Positions 1 through 6,400 of a stretch of DNA of 24,378 bases are shown here, one piece after another (position 1 is the stretch's first letter; each line of letters opens with the position of its first letter). Where the stretch lies: assembly GCA_040217695.1 (NCBI GenBank), contig JBEHWO010000057.1, forward strand, positions 1 to 24,378, given 5' to 3'. The translations under genes were made by a program, and so were the position numbers. The notes below the pieces were generated by a model, which was not told the DNA's origin, did not search any database, and saw nothing but the letters and a program-made list of their open reading frames with translations. This stretch comes from CALARM01 sp040217695 (lineage in GTDB: Bacteria > Vulcanimicrobiota > SpSt-956 > JAKJGF01).

Positions 1-111
1 CATGCCTGGAAGAACAAAGTCAGGAGAAAGAGGATTATTTGTTTTCGGAAGGGGCTGGCCACTGAAATTCCAGAATATGCATTTATCTACGCAAAGGAGT
101 ATAGTTGAACA
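1..111. other. left-edge sequence without an assignable gene
   Basis: No gene can be assigned here. On the plus strand one frame is open from the edge to a TGA at 63-65, a second to a TGA at 106-108, and the third from an ATG at 2 to a TAA at 163-165 that runs through the repeat array at 112-165. None gives a recognisable peptide. The frame ending at 65 is Glu-rich and could be the tail of a gene lying to the left, but twenty codons are too few to decide. From 166 to 290 the DNA is AT-rich and I see no gene or structure in it. Confidence 0.3.
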
Positions 112-165
112 GGTTCTGGGTTTTGGGTTCTTCCTAACCCAACACCCAGCATCTAAAACCTAAAA
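112..165. repeat. heptamer array L1 (GGTTCTG flavour, inverted)
   Basis: Left arm units are GGTTCTG, GGTTTTG and GGTTCTT. The right arm is the complementary type, with units such as CCTAACC, CAACACC and CAGCATC. The seven-base phase is kept and the two arms can pair into an imperfect hairpin. It is the same flavour as the array at 1384-1445 and differs in sequence from the GTGANNN arrays elsewhere in the window. Confidence 0.7.
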
Positions 166-296
166 ATTGAATTAGATTATTTTTTACAGTTTTTAAAATC
201 TGCAAAAGTATAGTAGAAATTAAGTGCTTCATAATAAAGAAAGATTTTTTTTAAAGAAGAGAGAAGCGGAATTATTACACAAAACTGTACAAAAAA

Positions 297-332
297 AATT
301 AAAGAGCCCACTTTCGTGAGCTCTTTAATTTT
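297..332 (-). terminator. intrinsic terminator of the small gene at 347-613
   Basis: The stem TTAAAGAGC (299-307) pairs with GCTCTTTAA (320-328), with an inner CAC/GTG extension and a tetraloop at 312-315. The single mismatch at 308/319 becomes a G-U pair only in minus-strand RNA. In that direction the hairpin is followed by a U-rich tail. It lies 15 bases beyond the stop codon of the minus-strand gene. Confidence 0.85.
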
Positions 333-346
333 TTATCCGGCAGGTA

Positions 347-613
347 CTAGCCAGCTCTGGTTAAACTTTCACCGACTTTAATCTGGTCCTGAGCAACTTT
401 ACCTCTACCTTCATGTATCTTTGATGCCTGTTTGGAAAGATGATCTCTCAAACTCTCCTTGTTCTTCAACCTGTCCATTTCCTGTTTCTGTCTTTCGTGC
501 TGAATAGTCTGTGCCTGTGTCTGCACAGCCTGCTGATCTGACTGCTGTGAACCAATCATTGACATTTGCTGGGCACCAGAACCCATTCCACCTGCTCCAA
601 TTGCGTCTGCCAT
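347..613 (-). CDS. small helical protein, paralogue A (unknown function)
   Basis: I do not recognise this 88-residue protein. Its N-terminal third is rich in Gly, Ala, Ser and Gln, with the segment MSMIGSQQSDQQA at residues 17-29. The rest is highly charged and looks continuously alpha-helical (HERQKQEMDRLK, then ESLRDHLSKQ). There is no cysteine, no signal peptide and no membrane segment. The ATG at 613 has a strong AAGGAGG site 7 bases upstream, which fixes the start. A promoter-like sequence (692-721) and an intrinsic terminator (297-332) make it a single-gene transcript. From residue 17 onward it aligns without gaps to the product of 829-1074, with about 33 identities in 72 positions, so the two arose by duplication. 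The size, helicity and pairing would suit a secreted filament or rod subunit or a small structural protein, but nothing in the sequence proves that. Confidence 0.8.
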   Translation of the reverse strand: MADAIGAGGMGSGAQQMSMIGSQQSDQQAVQTQAQTIQHERQKQEMDRLKNKESLRDHLSKQASKIHEGRGKVAQDQIKVGESLTRAG

Positions 614-691
614 TTTACGTTCCTCCTTATGTTGTAGCTTGTACTACAATCGATTTTTTCTAAGCTTTAAGCTTATTTTATTTTTCTAAAC

Positions 692-721
692 ATGATATCA
701 CTTCATTTTAAAAAATGTAAA
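692..721 (-). promoter_or_regulatory. sigma70-type promoter for the 347-613 gene
   Basis: Read on the minus strand, TTTACA at 721-716 is followed after 18 bases by TATCAT at 697-692. The leader of about 70 bases contains an inverted repeat, TTGTAG/CTACAA around 634-652, before the ribosome binding site. Confidence 0.5.
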
Positions 722-750
722 GTGGTTAAATATAAATTCTTTAAATTTTT

Positions 751-778
751 TTTTATACTCTTAATCAAGAGTATAAAA
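751..778. other. perfect 12-bp AT-rich palindrome
   Basis: TTTTATACTCTT (751-762) is the exact reverse complement of AAGAGTATAAAA (767-778), with a 4-base loop. It sits just beyond the terminator of the 829-1074 gene. Neither strand has a U-tract directly after the stem, so I do not call it a terminator. It may protect the 3' end of an RNA or bind a protein. Confidence 0.6.
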
Positions 779-815
779 ATAAATAAAGAGTCCAGAAATG
801 GACTCTTTATTTATT
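769..815 (-). terminator. intrinsic terminator of the small gene at 829-1074
   Basis: AAATAAAGAGTCC (781-793) and GGACTCTTTATTT (800-812) form a perfect 13-bp stem with a 6-base loop. On the minus strand the GC-rich core is followed by a U-rich run. It begins about 15 bases after the stop codon of the minus-strand gene. Confidence 0.85.
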
Positions 816-828
816 AAGGGACAAACTA

Positions 829-1074
829 TTAACCGGTACTGATCAATAGTTGTTGCATATCCTTATTTATTGACTGAGCTGTTTTTGCTCTATTCTTATG
901 TATTTCTGCATCTATTTTTGCAATTGCATCTCTGAGACCTTCCAGAGTCTTTATTCTGTCTTTTTCCGATTTCTGTCTTTCCGACCAGATATTCAAAGCA
1001 CAATTCTGCTGTGCCTGGGCATCTGATTGCTGTGTAGCTACCATTGACATTGCACTGCTACCGGTTGATAACAT
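829..1074 (-). CDS. small helical protein, paralogue B (unknown function)
   Basis: I do not recognise this 81-residue protein. It shares with the product of 347-613 the block MSMxxxQQSD, then ERQKxExDRxK, LRD and IHxxRxKxAQ in the same spacing without gaps, and both proteins end in glycine. It carries one cysteine (residue 25), which the paralogue lacks. It has no signal peptide or membrane segment, and a long charged helix is likely from residue 35 onward. The ATG at 1074 follows AAAGGAGG by 7 bases on the minus strand. It has its own extended -10 promoter (1224-1251) and its own terminator, so the pair is probably expressed strongly and independently. Its role is unknown. The conserved QQSD block and ERQK helix are the features to use in a family search. 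Confidence 0.8.
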   Translation of the reverse strand: MLSTGSSAMSMVATQQSDAQAQQNCALNIWSERQKSEKDRIKTLEGLRDAIAKIDAEIHKNRAKTAQSINKDMQQLLISTG

Positions 1075-1223
1075 TTAATTTCCTCCTTTCATAAATGGAA
1101 CCCATATACATTTACTAATAAAGAAACATAGCTTTTTTTATCTCTAACAATAGAATTAAAAAAATTATATTAATCATTAGAGAGTTCAATTTCACTGTAC
1201 CCACCTACAATAACCCCACTTTA

Positions 1224-1251
1224 ATTATAACACAATCTTTCTAAAATGCAA
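1224..1251 (-). promoter_or_regulatory. extended -10 promoter for the 829-1074 gene
   Basis: On the minus strand TTGCAT (1251-1246) is followed after 16 bases by TATAAT (1229-1224), preceded by TGT to give the extended -10 form TGTTATAAT. The predicted leader is about 140 bases long. Confidence 0.65.
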
Positions 1252-1263
1252 TACAAAGATTGT
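1232..1263. promoter_or_regulatory. dyad over the -35 region, possible operator
   Basis: ACAATCTTT (1232-1240) and AAAGATTGT (1255-1263) are exact inverted 9-mers separated by 14 bases. They bracket the -35 hexamer of the minus-strand promoter at 1224-1251. The position would suit a repressor or activator site, but no regulator is identified. Confidence 0.4.
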
Positions 1264-1383
1264 TACACTTATGTTAACATTATGTTAAAAATTTAATCAT
1301 TTACTTTCATAAAAATCTATAATAGATGATTGCGTTTAAAATGACAGGTGATTTTATATATAAATGAAAATTAATTAAATCTC
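1264..1383. other. AT-rich intergenic stretch
   Basis: I see no open frame with a ribosome binding site and no convincing hairpin here. The stretch separates the leftward small genes from the rightward signalling operon. The gap from 1075 to 1687 is otherwise filled by promoters and two repeat arrays. Confidence 0.5.
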
Positions 1384-1445
1384 TCAGGTTCCGGGTTCCG
1401 GGTCTCCTTAACCCGACACCCGACACCCATCAACCATAACCCTCA
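1384..1445. repeat. heptamer array L2 (GGTTCCG flavour, inverted)
   Basis: Two GGTTCCG units and GGTCTCC are followed, after a 3-base centre, by ACCCGAC twice, ACCCATC and AACCATA, which are complementary units. The arms pair into a hairpin. It is the same flavour as the array at 112-165. Confidence 0.75.
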
Positions 1446-1526
1446 TCTATTAATAGATTTATGAAATCAATTATAATTTCCAGTAAAAGTAAATTTACCT
1501 GTCGTAAAAAAACACTATCTAAAATA

Positions 1527-1555
1527 TTGATGATATTTGCCTTTTATGATATGAT
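1527..1555 (+). promoter_or_regulatory. promoter for the response regulator/kinase operon
   Basis: TTGATG (1527-1532) is followed after 17 bases by TATGAT (1550-1555). The leader of about 125 bases contains heptamer array L3. Confidence 0.5.
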
Positions 1556-1611
1556 GATTTTATAAATTAATAGAATTGATTTTCAATCATAAACAGTAAT
1601 GAGAACCTGTA

Positions 1612-1647
1612 ATCGCGTCACGCGTTACGCGTCACCCGTCACGCTTC
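1612..1647. repeat. heptamer array L3 (CGCGTCA flavour, single orientation)
   Basis: Five units run in one orientation: CGCGTCA, CGCGTTA, CGCGTCA, CCCGTCA, CGCTTCT. On the minus strand these read as GTGACGC/GTAACGC. The array lies in the leader of the operon that starts at 1688. Confidence 0.75.
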
Positions 1648-1687
1648 TCATATTAATTCCCACCGGATTATCAGGGGGTATGAAAAA

Positions 1688-2056
1688 TTGAGAAAAATAT
1701 TGATAGTTGATGACAAAAATATTGTCAGAGACTTATTAACTGCCACATTGAAGGATAAAAACTTCGAAATACTGAGTGCGTCCACAGGATTTGAAGCAAT
1801 TGAAATAGCCAGAAAAGAAAAACCTTCTCTGATGTTTCTTGATGTTATGATGCCTGAAATGGATGGCTTTGAAGTATGTGAAACATTGAAAGCACATGAA
1901 GATACGAAAGACATATATATTATAGTCCTTACATCTATAAACAGAGAAAAAGAAAGGGAAATTGCTTTCAAATCAGGAGCAGATGATTATCTCACAAAAC
2001 CCTTCAGACCTCTGGATATATTAAAAAAAATGGAGGAGTTTTTCTCTGAAATATAA
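1688..2056 (+). CDS. stand-alone response regulator receiver protein
   Basis: This 122-residue protein is one CheY-like receiver domain with no output domain. The acidic pocket is D8 and D9, the phosphoacceptor is D52 (LDVMMPEMDG), the switch threonine is T82 and the conserved lysine is K104 (LTKPF). Translation starts at TTG 1688, about 10 bases after AGGGGG. The nearby ATG at 1680 reads into a stop after three codons. The next gene begins 3 bases after its stop and encodes a histidine kinase, so the kinase probably phosphorylates this receiver. Without a DNA-binding domain it must act through protein contacts, as a phosphorelay intermediate or as a CheY-type or DivK-type signal. The family call is secure. 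The partner assignment rests on adjacency. Confidence 0.93.
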   Translation: MRKILIVDDKNIVRDLLTATLKDKNFEILSASTGFEAIEIARKEKPSLMFLDVMMPEMDGFEVCETLKAHEDTKDIYIIVLTSINREKEREIAFKSGADDYLTKPFRPLDILKKMEEFFSEI

Positions 2057-2059
2057 ATT

Positions 2060-3262
2060 ATGAATAAAAAAAATAATTATACAATAATAGAAGCACCGGT
2101 AGATCTGAATAAAGAACTGGAAGAAACAAACAGGCAGATCCTTGCCTATGCCGAAGATATAAACAGGATATACCATCTGGAATATGAAAGAAGAAGAGAA
2201 CTGGAACTGAATAATAAAAAACTCTCTGCAATAATAAATAATCTTGCCGATGGTCTTATTGTAACTGACAGAGATGAAATTATTCAAACAGCAAATCCCA
2301 AAATATGTGAATTATTTAACCTCACAGAAGAACATTGCAAAGGAAAAGCTTTTTCTACTCTTATAAAAAGTGAAAAACTTTCGGAATCCCTGAAAATAGC
2401 AGAGAAAGAAAAAAAACCTTTATATAATATAGTAACTAATATAAATATACCTTTTGAAAGATTTTTTTCCGTCAGTATAACCCCTGTAATAGGTAAAAAT
2501 AAAAATGTAAATTCTATTGTTATTTTATTTCATGATATTACTGCCGAGAACAGAGTTAAACAGATGAAAGAAGAATTTATTACCATAGTATCTCATGAAA
2601 TAAGAACTCCGGCCAGTGTCATAAAAGGTTATGTGGAACTGTTATTAAGCGAACTGCCAGGGCCACTGAATAAACAACAGAAAGAATTTCTTGTAAAAGT
2701 CCTGTCGGACAATAAACTTCTTCTGGACAGAGTAACAGAATTGCTGGAGATTTCAGAAGTCAAAACAGCTCATCTCGAAGTCTGTTCCGAACCTATAGAT
2801 ACAGTTCAGATAATCAAAGCCCTGGTATTTTTAAAGAAAGCTGAATGCCTCTCAAAAGGTATTGAAATTTCATATAAATTCCCTCTGGAAAAAATAGAGA
2901 TATATACCGACAAAAACAGGTTAAGCAAGGTAATAGAACATTTACTGGGCAATGCAATAAGCTTTACTCCCAGAGGAGGAAAAATAAATATTTCCTATGA
3001 AAAATCCGAAGACAGACATATTTTCCATATAATCGATACAGGCATAGGTATACATAAGTCAGAAATTCCCAGAATTTTTGATAAATTCTATCAAATCGAG
3101 GAGCCTTTATGTCGCGAGACAGGAGGTCTTGGACTGGGACTTTCAATTGTAAAATATACCCTTTCTGTTCTAAAAGGAAATATATATATAGACAGCGAAC
3201 CGGGGAAAGGAAGTAAATTCAGTATTTCCATCCCAGATATCAAAGGAGAGCCTATGTCTTGA
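2060..3262 (+). CDS. soluble PAS-domain sensor histidine kinase
   Basis: This 400-residue kinase has no membrane segment. A charged coiled-coil region (about 14-55) leads into a PAS domain (about 54-165). HisKA follows, with the phosphoacceptor H179 in SHEIRTP, and then a HATPase_c domain with the N-box asparagine N298, the G1 motif DTGIG (326-330) and the G2 motif GLGLGLS (356-362). The catalytic residues are intact. It presumably senses a cytoplasmic signal through PAS and phosphorylates the receiver encoded 3 bases upstream. The start at 2060 is accepted from the tight spacing, although the ribosome binding site is weak because the upstream bases are AT-rich. Its last codons overlap the start of a small zinc-ribbon gene at 3259. 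Confidence 0.93.
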   Translation: MNKKNNYTIIEAPVDLNKELEETNRQILAYAEDINRIYHLEYERRRELELNNKKLSAIINNLADGLIVTDRDEIIQTANPKICELFNLTEEHCKGKAFSTLIKSEKLSESLKIAEKEKKPLYNIVTNINIPFERFFSVSITPVIGKNKNVNSIVILFHDITAENRVKQMKEEFITIVSHEIRTPASVIKGYVELLLSELPGPLNKQQKEFLVKVLSDNKLLLDRVTELLEISEVKTAHLEVCSEPIDTVQIIKALVFLKKAECLSKGIEISYKFPLEKIEIYTDKNRLSKVIEHLLGNAISFTPRGGKINISYEKSEDRHIFHIIDTGIGIHKSEIPRIFDKFYQIEEPLCRETGGLGLGLSIVKYTLSVLKGNIYIDSEPGKGSKFSISIPDIKGEPMS

Positions 3263-3402
3263 CCTGCCCTAAATGTAAAGTAAAAATGGTGGAACAGAAA
3301 AGGCCATTCCATAAAAAAAGAAAATGGATATGCCCTCTGTGCAAAAAAGTCAGAATGGAAACAGTGAAAAAACAAAGAAAAAACTTCAGAAATAATAAAT
3401 GA
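3259..3402 (+). CDS. small zinc-ribbon protein overlapping the kinase gene
   Basis: This is a 47-residue open frame starting at TTG 3259 and ending in TGA 3400-3402. It has two CxxC knuckles, C3-P-K-C6 and C25-P-L-C28, separated by 18 residues, and a very basic remainder (KKRKW, KKQRKNFR). This is a classic four-cysteine zinc ribbon with a nucleic-acid-like charge. The start overlaps the kinase stop by 4 bases. AAAGGAG lies about 10 bases upstream inside the kinase gene, so translational coupling is likely. It is the third gene of the signalling operon. It may be an adaptor or regulator for the two-component pair or a small RNA- or DNA-binding protein. The specific role cannot be read from the sequence. 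Confidence 0.72.
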   Translation: MTCPKCKVKMVEQKRPFHKKRKWICPLCKKVRMETVKKQRKNFRNNK

Positions 3403-3423
3403 CAGATATTTTTTACAAAAACT

Positions 3424-3452
3424 TTGACATACAGTATAAATCATGTTATAAT
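3424..3452 (+). promoter_or_regulatory. consensus sigma70-type promoter for the cell-wall operon
   Basis: TTGACA (3424-3429), a 17-base spacer and TATAAT (3447-3452), with an extended -10 TGT at 3444-3446. All twelve hexamer bases match consensus. It lies 140 bases upstream of the GerMN gene. Confidence 0.88.
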
Positions 3453-3591
3453 AATCCCGGATATTTGCAATTGCAAGAAAATAAAATTTAACTGCTGTAA
3501 GAAATATCCCTTTCTTTGAAGATGTTCTTGTAAATGGTAATTTTTGTTTTGTTTTTGCAAGATTAATTATTTTTTTCAAAGGATGAAGCAT

Positions 3592-4608
3592 GTGGAAACA
3601 TCTTTAAAGAAAAACTGGAACAGGTTCAAGATAATCAGTTTAACACTATTGTCCCTCGGTCTTTTGATATTAAATAATTGTAATATTCTGTCGGGGCCAC
3701 CTCAACAGATAACAATTTACTTCAGCGATGAAAACCTTATGTTTCTTGTTCCTGTAACATATGAGATAAAAGAAAAAACTTCTACACCGAAAAAAGCACT
3801 GGAATTACTCATTTCATCAGAACCGCCCGGTAAATCCCTTTATAATTTATTTCCAGAGGAAACGACATTATTGAATCTTGAAGTTAAAGACGGAATTGCC
3901 TGTCTGGATTTTTCCCGAAATTTCAGGAAGGCCTTTGAAGCGGGAGGAACAGAAGGTAATTTGCTTATATCTTCAATTAACTATACATTATCTCATTTTG
4001 AAGAAATAAAAGGTATGAAATTTTTAATGGAAGGTAAAGAAATTGAAACACCGGGCGAACTGGATCTGAAAGAGCCGATTGCAATAGACAGATGGAAAAA
4101 TCTGTTCTTAACAGGTAAAGAAAGCAGAATCCCTGGAGAAGAAAACAGGGCTACAATTTATTTTCTGGAGCATAAATCACTATTTATAGTACCTGTAACA
4201 TGCGTATTCCAGGACTCTAAAACATTACCGCAGAATGTCATTCACAGGCTTGTAAAGGGACTTGACGAAGAGTGGGCAAGACCTACCCTTCCTGCCGGCA
4301 CAGAAGTCTTATCTTTCAGGGTAGAAGATAATGTAGCTTATATTGATTTCAATTCTGCTTTTCTGAAAGTAAAAACTGACATCCCTCCGGAATTAGTGAT
4401 AAATTCACTTGCTTTTTCTCTTACAGAATTTAATTATATAAAGAAAATCCATATAACAGTAGAAGGTAAAGATTTGAAAAAATATGGCTCTATAAACCTG
4501 CCTTCGGCCATTTCAAGACCGGAGGCAATCAATATGATAAAATTAAATGATACCAGAGAAACGGGGGTGAATTTCCGGTTTGCTCACCGACCGGTTATTT
4601 GCTTATGA
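3592..4608 (+). CDS. double GerMN-domain lipoprotein-like protein
   Basis: This protein of about 338 residues has a basic N-terminus, a hydrophobic stretch (FKIISLTLLSLGLLIL) and a cysteine in the context LNNC. It is therefore probably exported and perhaps lipidated, although Asn before the cysteine is atypical. Two GerMN repeats follow. The first begins ITIYFSDEN and ends near its LDLKEP motif. The second begins ATIYFLEHK and ends near INLPSAI. Both share the pattern FSD/FLE, PVT, IA/VAY-x-DF. GerMN domains occur in spore germination protein GerM and in envelope proteins associated with murein turnover. The GTG at 3592 is chosen because AAAGG lies 9 bases upstream. The ATG at 3583 sits directly on that site, and a TTG at 3544 would add an unlikely Phe-rich extension. 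The stop overlaps the next start as ATGA, coupling it to an amidase. Confidence 0.82.
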   Translation: METSLKKNWNRFKIISLTLLSLGLLILNNCNILSGPPQQITIYFSDENLMFLVPVTYEIKEKTSTPKKALELLISSEPPGKSLYNLFPEETTLLNLEVKDGIACLDFSRNFRKAFEAGGTEGNLLISSINYTLSHFEEIKGMKFLMEGKEIETPGELDLKEPIAIDRWKNLFLTGKESRIPGEENRATIYFLEHKSLFIVPVTCVFQDSKTLPQNVIHRLVKGLDEEWARPTLPAGTEVLSFRVEDNVAYIDFNSAFLKVKTDIPPELVINSLAFSLTEFNYIKKIHITVEGKDLKKYGSINLPSAISRPEAINMIKLNDTRETGVNFRFAHRPVICL

Positions 4609-6041
4609 AAAAGCTTATTATAATAATGTTATTTGTTATATCTGTTATCACCGGCGGCTTTTGTGCGGGAGATAAATCAACAAAAATTATAAATATAGAT
4701 TATAAAGAAACATCTTCGGGAGGAGAATTGATAATACAGGCCACAGGCCCCGTAAAATACTCTTCACAGTTACTGACAGATCCACTCAGAATTGCTGTTG
4801 ACATACCGGGAGCAGTTCTATCACTCAAGAAAAACAGGGATATAAAAAATGAAATAGTAAAAAATGTAAAAGTAGCTCAAAACTCCCCTGATTCTGTAAG
4901 AGTAGTGCTGGAATTAAAAAAACCTGTTTCGCTAAGAATAGCTTCAAGAATAAATCTGGATCAGATAAAATTAAGACTTACCTCTTCAAACGGAGATATA
5001 CCTGTCGCAGAGACAACTCCCGCTCCCTCAGAGACACCACGGGCAAAGGATGCACCGCCGGGCATCAGTACACAGCAAATAAGAGAGGTAAAATTTGAAG
5101 AAAAAAATGATATTCGCAGAATTTTTATAACTACAACAGGGCCGGTAACCTATGAATGGCACAGGTTAAAAAGTCCTGACAGCAGAATTTACATTGATTT
5201 TACCGATGCAATACTGGTAGAAAAAAAGCTGTCAGTTCCTGTTGATGATGAAATAATATCTGACATAAGGGTGGCTCAAAATCGAAAATCTCCTAATGTA
5301 GTAAGACTTGTATTCAAATTAAACAGCTCCGTAAAAATAAACTTCTACCAGTCAAAGTCTGTAGCCAATCAGTTGATAATGGAAATGGGTAAAGAAACAG
5401 TCGATGAAAATTCCATGTCAACAATAGGAACAGGGGCTATCGGTTATCTTACAAACACTGTAAAGACAATAGTCATAGATCCCGGACATGGCGGAGGCGA
5501 CTATGGAGCTATCAATCCTTCCACAGGCCTCGCAGAAAAAGATGTGACTCTTGATATATCACTGAGGCTTCAGGAACTATTGATTCAAGAAGGATGGAAT
5601 GCCATATTGACTCATTCCACAGACAGAGACGTAACAAGTTCCGACAGTTCCGATTCAGAGGAGCTATGGGCAAGAGCCAATACAGGAAATAAAAACGATG
5701 CAGCTATATTTCTCAGTATCCATTGCGATTCGAGCAGTAAAGAAAAAGTAAGAGGGACAACTACATTTTACTATAAAGATATAGATAAATCTCTTGCATC
5801 GGTGATTCATAAGTATTTAATCTCAAGTCTCGGAACAATGGACAGAGGTATTAAAAGTTCAAAATTTTATGTTCTTAAAAATACAAAAATGCCTGCTGCA
5901 TTACTGGAAATAGCTTTTATAAGTAATTCCGAAGATAGCAAATTATTAGCAAATGCAACCTTCCGTCAGAAGGTTGCCAGGGCTATTTTTGAAGGTATTT
6001 GCGAGTATACGACCTATCCTGCAGTAGTAGGAGGCAAATAA
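4605..6041 (+). CDS. N-acetylmuramoyl-L-alanine amidase with two AMIN domains
   Basis: This murein hydrolase cuts the bond between N-acetylmuramic acid and L-alanine. The 478-residue protein has an N-terminal signal segment (KKLIIIMLFVISVITGGFCAG), two AMIN domains (about 28-125 and 155-265) and a C-terminal Amidase_3 domain (about 288-470). Zinc ligands are H295 (DPGHGG), E311 (LAEKD) and H373 (SIHCD), and the catalytic glutamate is E435 (ALLEIAFISN). All are present. AMIN domains bind peptidoglycan or localise periplasmic proteins, which suggests a diderm envelope. The ATG at 4605 shares ATGA with the end of the GerMN gene and has no clear site of its own, so it is probably translated by coupling. 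This placement links the GerMN protein to cell-wall remodelling. Confidence 0.93.
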   Translation: MKKLIIIMLFVISVITGGFCAGDKSTKIINIDYKETSSGGELIIQATGPVKYSSQLLTDPLRIAVDIPGAVLSLKKNRDIKNEIVKNVKVAQNSPDSVRVVLELKKPVSLRIASRINLDQIKLRLTSSNGDIPVAETTPAPSETPRAKDAPPGISTQQIREVKFEEKNDIRRIFITTTGPVTYEWHRLKSPDSRIYIDFTDAILVEKKLSVPVDDEIISDIRVAQNRKSPNVVRLVFKLNSSVKINFYQSKSVANQLIMEMGKETVDENSMSTIGTGAIGYLTNTVKTIVIDPGHGGGDYGAINPSTGLAEKDVTLDISLRLQELLIQEGWNAILTHSTDRDVTSSDSSDSEELWARANTGNKNDAAIFLSIHCDSSSKEKVRGTTTFYYKDIDKSLASVIHKYLISSLGTMDRGIKSSKFYVLKNTKMPAALLEIAFISNSEDSKLLANATFRQKVARAIFEGICEYTTYPAVVGGK

Positions 6042-6071
6042 ATTTTGCCATATAAATTTTTAAAATTTCTA

Positions 6072-6100
6072 TTGTCTATTTAATATATTAGTGATAAAAT
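6072..6100 (+). promoter_or_regulatory. possible upstream promoter of murI
   Basis: TTGTCT (6072-6077), 17 bases, TAAAAT (6095-6100). It lies 31 bases after the amidase stop codon. Confidence 0.45.
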
Positions 6101-6318
6101 CATGAAGTATTTTATAATTTACCGGAATAAAAAACTGAAACAACTGAATATTACAGCCAGAAGAGCCCTTTGCATCAGGGTTTCTAAAAAATTTACATGA
6201 AATTGTTAAGATAAAGAGGAAAAAAATTTTTTTTCTAGAAGATAAAGGGATATATTTTTGTTTTACAAAAGAAAATATTTTTCTCTCCATGAGATTTTAA
6301 ATAAATTAAAGTAGAAAT

Positions 6319-6348
6319 TTGTGAGAGTTCATTCTCGTGATATATAAA
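6319..6348 (+). promoter_or_regulatory. possible proximal promoter of murI
   Basis: TTGTGA (6319-6324) precedes TATATA (6341-6346, 16-base spacer) or TATAAA (6343-6348, 18-base spacer). It is weaker than the promoter at 3424 and would give a leader of about 50 bases. Confidence 0.35.
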
Positions 6349-6400
6349 GGTGTTGTATGAGTAGTTTAGGGAGAAAAAACAACAAGGTGGTGGTGATAGA

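Larger units (their letters stand above)
6042..6400 (+). other. AT-rich leader between the amidase gene and murI
   Basis: I see no gene here. An open frame at 6102-6200 (32 codons) lacks a ribosome binding site, and a minus-strand frame at 6069-6290 is low-complexity. The stretch holds two possible promoters, at 6072-6100 and 6319-6348. Between them is a weak hairpin around 6158-6183 (AGCCCT paired with AGGGTT). If the upstream promoter is used, the murI leader is nearly 300 bases long. Confidence 0.5.

Noticed and set aside
2..165. Open frame starting at an ATG at position 2
   Set aside because: It runs through the heptamer array at 112-165, has no visible ribosome binding site because the edge cuts it off, and gives no recognisable protein.
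751..778. Perfect 12-bp palindrome as a terminator
   Set aside because: The bases after the stem are A-rich on both strands, so no U-tract follows in either transcript.
1680..1691. ATG at 1680 as start of the response regulator
   Set aside because: It reads ATG AAA AAT TGA and stops. The TTG at 1688 is in frame with the receiver domain and well spaced from AGGGGG.
3091..3591. 166-residue minus-strand open frame
   Set aside because: It overlaps the end of the histidine kinase, the zinc-ribbon gene and a consensus promoter on the other strand. Its composition is typical of an antisense shadow.
3544..3591. TTG 3544 or ATG 3583 as start of the GerMN protein
   Set aside because: The TTG adds an unlikely Phe/Cys-rich leader with no ribosome binding site. 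The ATG lies directly on AAAGG with no spacing. GTG 3592 has correct spacing, although the ATG cannot be fully excluded.
6069..6290. 73-residue minus-strand open frame between the amidase gene and murI
   Set aside because: It is Phe/Ile/Lys-rich from AT-rich DNA, lacks a ribosome binding site and opposes the operon direction.
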